Positions 12,801 through 24,800 of a DNA stretch of 64,000 nucleotides are shown one piece after another. The position numbers and the translations under genes were made by a program. The stretch's first letter is position 1, and the number at the start of each line of letters is the position of its first letter. Under the pieces are notes generated by a model. It had not been told where the DNA came from, did no database searches, and saw only the letters and a list, made by a program, of their open reading frames with translations. The DNA is taken from assembly GCF_032854445.1 (NCBI RefSeq), contig NC_088295.1, positions 34,256,510 to 34,320,509 of the forward strand, read 5' to 3'. This stretch comes from Liolophura sinensis (taxonomy: Eukaryota; Mollusca; Polyplacophora; Chitonida; Chitonidae).

Positions 12801-15800
12801 AATCAAATTAAAAAATGTGCATAAATTGCATTGAAAATTAGCCTACCCAACGGATGTCTCCAATATCAAATTAAAAAATGTGCATAAATTGCAATGAAAA
12901 TTGTTGTCTCATATGTGAAATTAGGGTAGCCATTTATTCATTCGGATTTAACTCATGCTGGTTTGGTCGCATCTTTACGTCATAAGGTTTGGTAGGTACA
13001 TCGTGAAGAGTTATTAACTCCATGCATTCCGGTTTCCTCTGTAAACACCAAAGTTAATTCATGTGTATACTTTCCAAGAAGGTAAACGTTGCCTTCACAT
13101 TCCCGATTTTTGTACACATGATGATGCAACATATCCTGACTCACAGCATTATGTTACATGATAATTGTGAAAAAATCATTACGTGAAATGATGGAGAAAT
13201 ATATTTTGTTACAGAGTTCCATTACATCAACACTGGCTAAACTGAAGCGTTCATTCTCTAGCGCCTTCTGCAAAAATGAAGAGACAAGCAATGTTAGCAG
13301 TACACCAAGTCCAGAGAAGCAGACGTCTAAACGTGAGTTGTAAGCGATTGTTCTCAAGTTGTAAGCAATTGTTCTCAGAAAGGAGGAAACAGGCAATGTT
13401 AGCAGTTCAATTCTGGACTGGATTGTGTGTAAGACATGCAGTGGCGAGGTGAAAGGCCAATTACTGGTCAGATCAGTGGCAGGAATAAGTAGCTAGGTAG
13501 CTTGACATATTGTGTTTTAGTAAACCTGGGTAAGCTTGTGTGTCACCATTGAAACCAGTCTGATGCTGAGAGTTCTATTATGTGAAGCCACTGCAGAGGT
13601 AGAAATGATTTTTCAAACTGCCTGTCACAGAGACCGGTAGATGTTTTTTTTATACCTGTCACCTACAGGTGTCTATCTGTCCCCATCAGTCTGACTTTTA
13701 GAAAGTCTTTAAATTATTCTTTGTTAGCGCTGCCGATTGCCATTGTCACATTTTGCGAACATATGATTTCATTTTGGTGGTATTATATTCAGTCAACATC
13801 AACACCTTGGCGAGGGAATATCAGTTTATCTTGTTACAGGAATATTTGGTTTCAGTAGCATTCCCTTGTTATTCAATATTTTGTCGGGACTTCTGCACAG
13901 TCAATTATCAAAACGAAACTTACTTGCGGGAGTTTAGTCTGTACTTGTGTACACATGCATTTCCCATTCAAGGGAAACAGCCGAGGAAAAGCATCCAGTC
14001 TGTGTGCGTTTAGATATTTGTGTGCCTTGAGTTGCTCCCCTTTACACCTGCAATGCCACACGTGACACTTCCATTTTTGATTGATTCACTGCTCTGTGTT
14101 GATTGTTCTCTAGTTCAGGTAGACTGCCACTTGTTGATTCGCTCCATCATAGCTGTGGATCCTTGCATTAAATGATAGTAGCTTCGTGCAGATCTACTTT
14201 TGCCGTTGCTATGATAACTGAAGTGCATTCTTCAACGTTGAAGGTACGGTTGATCTCGAAATTGAAAGGGTAAATGCAATAGGTTTGCTAGTTCACTAAA
14301 TGATGTCCTAACAGTGTCGAAAATGACGAAGTATTGTGATAACATTTTGATTATGGGAGCGGCAAGTGAATATACAAACTTCACAAACATAGATATGCAT
14401 GGATATTGACTTAAACATGATTGTAAGCTTATTTAGCCTACCTGATGTTGCAACAGATGTATTTTTTTCTGACCTGTCATCGATAAAAATTGCCTGTCGT
14501 AGACAGGTAGACCAGCATTATTTTGACCCCTGGACTGAAATATGGAAACTGACTTGACTCGCAATGCAATGAAATGATCTGAAATTATGATGATGTTCAT
14601 TTTCAGGGAAATTAATAAATAACAACTCATAAGGTGGTGTCACAGACAGAAATAAGTCATGATAAAGTGCCAATAGGGCAGTTTCAGGTTGGAACTCTTT
14701 TGTCATCAAAGGTAAAAACAGTCCTGCTGTGCCAGGTGAATGGTGAAAATGTCAGGCAACCTTGTTGAAATGGGTACACTGATCACCTGTCTCAAGATTT
14801 TCCAGAGGCACAAATGACACCCCTTTTATTTAGAAGCTTCTCCAGTTAACAAAATGTTCAGATTCTCAGTTTTCTCTTTCATTCGTCAACTCTAAATTAC
14901 TTTTTATGACAATTTTTACAGACGCCCATCTTATAGTAAATGGGATCAAAAATAGTTGCCTAAGGTCACTTGATAAAGTTGGACTTTTCTACCTTCAACG
15001 ATAAGAGTTCGAACTCAAAACTCCCCTACTGAAGTCTTCTCATGATCTTGTAAATTGCTTGGGGCTTTAGAAATACATGTACATTAAGTTTTCCTGTTCT
15101 CATTGTAAGGCATAGGAAGCTCTTGTATTTAGTCTGCTTTCATCCTTGTTGAAATCACTGGTGTATCAATCTATAACATTACTTTTGACCATTGTTTTAA
15201 TGGTTTTTAATGTGTGTTTTTACTTGTACCTTGCAGAGAGACGCCTGGATGGTTTCTTGAGCGTGTCCAGAAGCCCTGGGCTAGGGAGCAGTGTGAGCAG
15301 TTCCCCTCAGTCAGACAGAAGTGGTGATGTAGGGGACAGACTTACACCAGATGAGTCCGGGGTTCTCGAGTTCCCAGGACCTAGTCAGTGGAGAATCTCA
15401 GGCCTCTAACACTAGTCCTGTCATATGTCAGGCAAATGCTGAACTCGCTGTAGTACTGATTGCAGAGTCAGAAGGGACTGAATGTACTGTACCTGCATAC
15501 AGAATCATAAAGGAAACTGAAAGGTTGAAGAAATCAGACATTTCAGTAGAACATGTGGCTGTAAATGCTGATGAATTATCATGTGAGGAGCACAAGATGG
15601 CACCTGTGAACAGTTTTACATCTGCTGACGGAACACCAAGGAAGCTTCAAAACCCATCGTTAACTGTGACGGGTCAAGTCAAGATGGATGAGACATCATC
15701 GGACAACCCATGTCAAAGTAAAGATGTTTTCTTTCATAGAAGCTCCTCAAATACTGAAGACTTACGACAAAGGGAGGTAGTGAATAATGACACACCAGGC

Positions 15801-18800
15801 TCTTCCAGAAATTCTTCAGCGCTCAAGGGGAAAAATGACACAGAAGATGTAACTCGGACTTTACTGAAATATGTAAGTTTATTAATTTGATGTGTACATT
15901 TTTCTTTCAATGTATTAGCTTGTAGACTGACAGTAAGGAGAAAAACTATGACAGATGCACACACACTGTTAGCATAAAAGTAGTTTGACCAACAAGATCT
16001 TTATGGAAATAAAATACCAGGGTTTGGAAGGAAGAATACCAGGGTTTGGAAGAAGTGATTTTAAGGGGAGGCAACCCATGTTCCGCAACACTGTTAGAAA
16101 GACACATTCTTCAGTTTTTATAAGAAATGTCAAGATTTTCATACATAGCCACTGCTGAGTTTATATTTCCCTTCATTTATGGTGAAATGCATGATTTAGT
16201 GGCTCTTTTGGCTCTTGATTAAATGCCATTCATATATGTGATAATTTTCATGTTACAAACTTTGTTTGATTGTTGATACAAAGTACTTAACATTGTTAAC
16301 ATTGTATTTATATTACTTGTGAACTAATTGCAGGATGATGAAGACAAGGTTCACAAAAGAGAGGTCAGAATAGCCTTTTCCATGCAGATGCTTTATGACA
16401 GATCATCCCAGAAGGGTAAAGGTAGGATAAAGTAGCAAGACTTCAACTGAATATGTTTTCAGGAATATATGTCAACACCTCTACATGTTAGGGCAGCTAA
16501 CTAAGCTTACAGAACTTAGGCCAGATACGAATTCAGGTGTTTTCTTCAGTTGGTCCAGTTTCTGCAGTTTTGATGCAATTTGGTGAGTAGGTTCACTTTG
16601 TGTAACCCCAGAAAAATTTTGAAAACTGGCAAGGTTTTTTCACAAGATTTGCATATTTACTCAAACCTGAGACTTGAAAAAATGGTACTTGCTGCTGCCT
16701 CGCTTGGAGCTCGGCACTGAGAGGTTAGAGCAAGGAAACAGGACTGGTTGGCTCAGTATGTGTATAATGTGACTTGGTGGGGTGTTCTGTCTGGTGTCTT
16801 CTGCGTGATACTTCAGTGGAGGCAGCACTTTGGCGGCATGGACTCGCCCTGTCACAAGAAGACTCAGTATATTTGCGCACACCTAATGATGACTCCTTGT
16901 CATATGGCAGAAAAATTGTTAAGTACGACATTAAACGCCAACTGTTCATTCATTCATTCTAGGTGCTTATATTTAGTGCCAAACTTAAGAATAATTACCT
17001 GTGATTGCAGGGAAGACAAATGAGCAGTTTTGTAGGATTTTTAGAGCCAAGATATCCCCAACTGATAACCAGTCAGCTGAAGAAGAGCTTGAGAGAGAGA
17101 TTAAGTGAGTAATACAAGAATAAAACTGAAGCCAATAAGTTAATTATATCAATTATTACATTACAAATTTACATTACTCACAATTTCTTCATTAATTTTT
17201 GTATTTGACATAAGATTTCATCTGTGATTAAGTTATTCATTTTGTCTAATCCTGAGGGGTCTTTTCGTCTCAGAACGCTGCTGTATGGCTTGTTTAGTAG
17301 GTAGGATGATATCCTACTCACAAAAAGTTTCAACACCAAACGTAAAACTTTGACTTTTACTTGCCTCTAAAACTGCCCCATTTTGGTCAGATTTATACAG
17401 GTGGGTTAAATTCAGTACACTGCCTCTCAACTTGATAAGCAAGTTCACAACATTAGTGTAGCTCAAAGTGGTTGATGGATCATTAATTGGCTAATCTCAT
17501 GTTATGTAGTCATTTTAGTTCCAAGGACTAAAATTACATTTGTGCAGCTTTTGGTCTTGTTATTTGTATAGCGTATATAGTATAGGCAGTTTTGTGTTTA
17601 ATTAATGAGTTTTGGAAACTAGATCTTTATTTTATGTATGCATGTACCCAACGTTTCCTTTGTAGAAAAGAGATGTTTGCTGAAATGGAAATTCTGGGAC
17701 AGGTATTTTCATCTTATTTATTTTATTCATATACTTTAAATAAATTATTGATTCTGCAGAAGTTGAATAATTTATTAATCATCAAGTTTCAACCAGATTA
17801 TTTTTATGATTAAGAAGTTAAACTTGAAAGAAGCGGTCATTCTTTAACAGCGTTCACACATCGCTGCTCTTCTGAAACATGTTACACCATTGCATGTTAT
17901 GCAAGACTAAAACCAACAATACACAACTAACAGACCATTTGTAGCTATCAGACCATGCTCTTTTGAAAGTCACTTGGTTTTCTGATATGACTACATCGTG
18001 ACATAATCAGTATTGGCACTCTGGCAGCATCCTGCGGATGGTCATGGGTTTCCCCTGGGCTCTGCTCATTTTCCTCCCACCATAATGCTAGCCGCCTTCA
18101 TATAAGTGAAATATTCTTGAATACGGCGTAAAACACCAGTCAGATAAATAAATAAACAGTCAGTATTGGCCAATGAAAATTGAATGAAAGGCCATTGTGA
18201 AAGAGTGCATTTGTCAACCACCACACTGGAGTGTCACCCACTAAACTCAAAATCTTAATAATTTACAGGGAAGTTGATGTTTTTTTACAAGAAATTCAGG
18301 GTCAAACAACTCTGCACCTTTCAGGAAAGACAGTGTCTATACAGTATAATTCACAGATAATTTTGTATGCCAAAGATCGGAGCAGGTAAATCAGTGTGCT
18401 TGCTGGCTCAGTTAATGGAAGCATAACAGCAACAATGGTCAGACTGGATCAGGCCACCCTTCAAAAATTCTTTGTTTCTCCTAACCTGACTATCAGAAAA
18501 GAATAGGGTAGCTCAGTAGGATTTTTTTTCTCTTGTTAATGAAAATGATTTCAACAAAATTAACATGGAGAGAGAAAAACTCTTCCAAAATCCGCATAAA
18601 AACTTCAGACTATGTCCTATTTTTTGTAGGGTGTGTTGTGGTAAGCCCTGTGAAAATATAATTACAATGGCCGTAAATGTTAAATAGCCACTTGTCTTTT
18701 CCAACAGAGGAGAAGAATACAAGCCTACAAGTTCCTGTGTTTTGTGTTACAGTTTAACCTGGGTTTCATCATAGCCAGGCTGAAGGATGACCTCTTCATC

Positions 18801-21800
18801 ATAGACCAGCATGCCACAGATGAGAAGTACAACTTTGAGATGTTACAGAGGAATACAGTGATCCAGAGTCAGAGGCTCATACAGTATGTTGTTATGTTAC
18901 TCCTGCTGTGGTGTAGACTGTCTCAGTCAAAAAATGGGTATAGTGATATTATGGGTCATGGGTTCAAAATCAGATTGGGCTGTTTCCTCTTGGCTCTGGT
19001 TGATTTCTTACGAACTGCCATCATGGATGTAACCTAAAAAAAGGGTTTATCGAGAACTTTATTTAAATAGTCAGTTTTGTAATCGGTAACTCTTGTAAAT
19101 AATGCAGCTCTTTTCCTGCTCTTGGTCATTTGCAAAGCTATTAAAGTCTGGTCTCACACAATATGTCTAAGTTTGAATTGTATATGTCATCAGTCGCAGA
19201 AGGTGAAAGGAAAGAATAACTTAACTGATACCTGCATCTCACTACTGGAGTATTATGCTGTGTAAGGTCACGAGTATTCTTTCCAGTATTAAACTTTGCT
19301 ATCAAACTAATCATAATCGATTGCTCCAATTACTGGGAGCCTCTGTGGTCCAGCTATTGTTATGATATAATAGTGTGCCAGCATGGCACAATGTTCCAGG
19401 AGCCTCTCAGCTCACGCTGGCGTTTTCACCTGTCATAGGTGGAAAGGTCTGTCAGCAACCTATTCTGCCTGTTCCCCCCACCAATATTGCTGGCCGCCAT
19501 GATATAAGTGAATTATTCACGAGTACTGCAAAAACACCAGTGAAATAAAGAAATAAATCCTCCTCAATTTGACAGGCCTCTACCTCTGGAGCTGACGGCT
19601 AGTAATGAGATCATTCTGATGGATAACATAGAGATCTTCAAGAAGAACGGATTTGACTTCAGCGTTGATGAAAATGGTAGGGAATCGAGGACAGTTTTGT
19701 TGCAACAGTCATTACTTGTAAAATGACAAAGGCTAAATGACTGTCAAGGGGACTCTGCACTCAACTAATCTGACACTTAGTTTAGTCCCCGTCCACCCTT
19801 CCAGGCTCATTTATAGGTTATATTTTAAAACGGCTTCTAAACCTGCACCTAATTTGATACCTAATCTCATCACCATCCACCTCACCTAGCCTGGAACTCA
19901 TTTCACTGAAAGTTTTGAGAACAGACTATTATCTTTTTTATCTATTGCCAGCAAACCCCACCCAGCGAATCAAGCTAATATCAACACCTGTCAGTAAGAA
20001 CTGGACATTTGGAAAAGAAGGTAAGCCAGAAGTACTGGAACTGCACATTCAGTTTTACCCACATGTCCATGCTATGATGACCTAGTGATTAGAGCGTCTA
20101 CATGTAGGTTGTAAGGGGGAATGGTTTCGATCCCGAGTCAGGTGTCACTGACCATAAACGGATAGACCAAGCTCTAGTTTGTCTCATGTCACTGTATTGT
20201 GACAGGGGTGTGGTGTCAGATCTGGTGTATCTAGCATTTATCAGCTTGGGACCAACAGATGACAGGATTGTCTTTACATGACAGTAATTATGTTGTAACT
20301 GAGCCTGAATCTCATTTAGCTTTACACATTTTCATGTCAGAACACGGATTCTGATGTCGGTGTTACAGTATATCAGTTTCTACTATAAAGTTCTGTCTTT
20401 ATTGTGATGCCATAATGATGAGCTGGGAGACGAACGTTTGAGGTCAGCAACATGGCTTCAAGGTCCCTGACAGGTCCTCATTACTCTAAATGCACAATAC
20501 TGTTTTCAGGAGAACAATATTGTTGTAGTTTTGTTACATCTCAGAATGAAAAGAACTTTCATGTTCTGCCATGACAACAACTTAATTTTGTAAAAATAGT
20601 TCATGAACCTTTTTGTGTCTGAAAAGGCATTGCGTGATGTGTGTCATGATTTATGATGATTTGATATAGGAGATAAGTCCTACATTGCCTGGGTTTATCT
20701 ACTGCCTTTTATAAGTCTAGATGGAATGAAGTCTTTGTAGTGTATTGGGGTCTTTAGTTTGGACATATCCCTTAGCTGATGATGATGATCTTTAATGTTA
20801 CAGATATAGAGGAGATGCTGTCATGCTCAGTGAATCACCAGTGAGTGCAACAGATTGTCTGCAGTGGCTTCAGTTTTTTTTTGTTTTATCACATGGGATT
20901 GTTCCCATGTGTTCCATGTGTTTGCTATTAAGGCCACTTAACTTAATCTTTGATATAAATGTGGACTGGGACTTGTTTCAGAAGGTATTGTGGGCTTGCA
21001 GTCTGCATTTGATAATCTATTAAATAATTTGGCCCTGCTGGATGTGGCTTTGTCAGGAGGTTTGTCCCAGGTGCCTGGCGACAGGTGATTTACTCTGGGC
21101 ATCTCTGAAAACACCTGGCTTTTGTATTATAGGTGAAATAAATAAATTATACTCTTTTTGTATTAAGTGCCACTGAATTATTTTGATGATTACATGTGTG
21201 TACATTTTATAGCCAGCCTGAATGATGGTATCCAATCACTAACATTTTAGTGGGAACTCAGGTCATGCATGAATTCTTTTTCTGTCAGATATCTTTCTGC
21301 CAGCAACCTGCAGACTGTCATGGGTTTCCCCTGGCTCTGCCTGGTTTGCTCCCACTACTGTACCTGCTTTCTTTGAATAAGTGAAATCTTCTTGAGTGCA
21401 GCGTAAGACACCAATCAACTAAATAAATAAGTTCTGTCAAATATATAGTACCGATGCATAATGTAATTGTTGTTAGGCACTTAAATTCTGGAGTCTTTTT
21501 CCACTTCATATTAAAGCTTATTGCAGACGATTAAAAAGTGTAGAACAGTGATCACCATGTATACAGTGTTCCTGTTCAGTGTATCTGAGACAGGGACATA
21601 AAAAATTTGTACCTGTTGTACTGTTCATAGCGTCTTATATTACCATATGTGTACCTCTATGTTATACTCTTCATAGCGTCTTATATTACCATATGTGTAC
21701 CTGTATGTTATACTCTTCATAGCGTCTTATATTACCATATGTGTACCTGTATGTTATACTCTTCATAGCGTCTTATATTACCATATGTGGACCTGTATGT

Positions 21801-24800
21801 TATACTCTTCATAGTGTCTTATATTACTATATGTGTACCTGTATGTTATACTCTTTATAGCGTCTTATATTACCATATGTGTACCTGTATGTTATACTCT
21901 TCATAGTGTCTTATATTACTATATGTGTACCTGTATGTTATACTCTTTATAGCGTCTTATATTACCATATGTGTACCTGTATTTTATACTCTTCATAGTG
22001 TCTTATATTACTATATGTGTACCTGTATGTTATACTCTTTATAGCGTCTTATATTACCATATGTGTACCTGTATGTTATACTCTTCATAGCGTCTTATAT
22101 TACCATATGTGTACCTGTATGTTATACTCTTTATAGCGTCTTATATTACCATATGTGTACCTGTATGTTATACTCTTCATAGTGTCTTATATTACCATAT
22201 GTGTACCTGTATGTTATACTCTTCATAGCGTCTTATATTACCATATGTGTACCTGTATGTTATACTCTTCATAGTGTCTTATATTACTATATGTGTACCT
22301 GTATGTTATACTCTTCATAGTGTCTTATATTACCATATGTGTACCTGTATGTTATACTCTTTATAGCGTCTTATATTACCATATGTGTACCTTTATGTTA
22401 TACTCTTCATAGCGTCTTATATTACCATATGTGTACCTGTATGTTATACTCTTCATAGCGTCTTATATTACTATATGTGTACCTGTATGTTATACTCTTC
22501 ATAGTGTCTTATATTACCATATGTGTACCTGTATGTTATACTCTTTATAGCGTCTTATATTACTATATGTGTACCTGTATGTTATACTCTTCATAGCGTC
22601 TTATATTACCATATGTGGACCTGTATGTTATACTCTTCATAGTGTCCTTATATTACTATATGTGTACCTGTATGTTATACTCTTTATAGTGTCTTATATT
22701 ACTATATGTGTACCTGTATGTTATACTCTTTATAGTGTCTTATATTACCATATGTGGACCTGTATGTTATACTCTTCATAGTGTCTTATATTACTATATG
22801 TGTACCTGTATGTTATACTCTTCATAGTGTCTTATATTACTATATGTGTACCTGTATGTTATACTCTTCATAGCGTCTTATATTACCATATGTGGACCTG
22901 TATGTTATACTCTTCATAGTGTCTTATATTACTATATGTGTACCTGTATGTTATACTCTTTATAGCGTCTTATATTACCATATGTGTACCTGTATGTTAT
23001 ACTCTTCATAGCGTCTTATATTACCATATGTGTACCTGTATATTATACTCTTCATAGTGTCTTATATTACCATATGTGTACCTGTATGTTATACTCTTCA
23101 TAGCGTCTTATATTACTATATGTGTACCTGTATGTTATACTCTTCATAGTGTCTTATATTACCATATGTGTACCTGTATGTTATACTCTTCATAGCGTCT
23201 TATATTACCATATGTGTACCTGTATGTTATACTCTTCATAGTGTCTTATATTACTATGTGTACCTGTATGTTATACTCTTTATAGCGTCTTATATTACCA
23301 TATGTGTACGGTACCTGTATGTTATACTGTTCACAGCGTCTTATATTACCATATGTGTACCTGTATGTTATACTCTTCATAGTGTCTTATATTACCATAT
23401 GTGTACCTGTGTTGTTTCAGGGTGTATCATGTCGCCCGTCCCGGGTGAGGCAAATGTTTGCGTCCAGATCCTGTAGGAAGGCTGTCATGATAGGCACAGC
23501 TCTAGATATGGCAGAGATGAGAAAAGTATGAGTTTTATATCTGGAATTTTATTCTAATAATATAAGCACATTTGACTCAGCAATAAGGTGAAGCTTTTTA
23601 GCTTGTCTGCACAAAGTACAGGAACACTATTGTAAATGTTAAGGTTGGTACTTTAAAAAGTACTACTGGTAATGAGCTGAGGTTTTGCCTAGTACATGTA
23701 TCCTCCACCCATAGATTTGACTACCCTCTGATCATGAAGTTAAAAAGACAGATGTTCTTCATAACAAACCACAAATCACGATAGATAAAAGTCAAGTGAA
23801 GATGTTTACAAGTTGCAGTACCAGCTCACATAGGTCCCATTCCTGTTTATTTGGATGTGCATGTACATGATATGAACAAGGCCCCCCCCCCCCCCAAACA
23901 CACCAGTTTTGCTCTACAAACAGCCTGAAGTGCCCAGATATGGCAGTTGCAATCTGTTTAGATATATACAGTTTTATTGATATGAATCCGAGAGTTGCTT
24001 GTTGAAAGCTGCACAGAGAGAAAAGAATAAGCTTGTCTGAGGCCAGAAAAAGTAATTGTTGTCTACAATTAAAGGGGATCAAAGGTTTTGCTGACTGCCT
24101 TGTGTGCTCACACCATATGTTATGTAACAGGACAGAGATGTCTGACAGACATGTTGATGTGACATTCAACCCTTCTCTACCAGTCTAGTGGATAAACTCC
24201 TGGAGAAAGGTCAGAGTAGTATTTCCCTCATGGGTTGAGTTGTGGTTTGATGGTGGCTGTCAATGAAAGACACGTGAGCTTGTGTATTTTCATAGACAAC
24301 AAAGCTCATTCTTACGCTCAAAGTTTAGCAGGAAAGCTTTGTCATATGATTTCCCAGTACATGTATAAAAGAACAAGAAGGTAGTGTAACATTTTGTAGC
24401 AAATCACGGTCGTTTTGCCATGGAGATTTGCCTTCAGTAGTCTTTTGGAAAATGCGAATATAACATGGATTTTGAGTCATGTTGCTCATCGATGGAAGTG
24501 AAAATGACAACGTCTGGTTTTGAACTCTGTCCTCCAATGCAGGTAATTAGGTGTGAGTTATGACATATTGGTGAAAACATTTCCAGGGTTAATCTGTGTC
24601 GGATCAAGAGGAAGGAGACGTATGTGTATCGCATTAACACAACCCATTATAGGTAATACATGAACACACGGTTTTGTTTGTTAGTTACCTGGTGAAAGGT
24701 ACTCGTTACTCCCCACCTTGATTGCCATTCAAGAACCAACCTAATACCTGTAAATGAGTGTGTGTAGAGTTTTGTGCACCTGCGTGTAGTGTGGCGTTTG

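Noticed and set aside
9722-17385. Weak similarity between 9722-9830 and 17285-17385 (GGTAGGATGATA, GTTTCAACACCA)
   Set aside because: It is probably an old shared repeat, but too short and diverged to define borders.
21610-23410. CRISPR-like array
   Set aside because: Units are directly adjacent with no unique spacers, and the genome is eukaryotic.
22569-23531. Open frames of 70-102 aa rich in Tyr, Ile and Cys
   Set aside because: The 46-bp minisatellite has no stop in any frame over long spans, so translation is an artefact.
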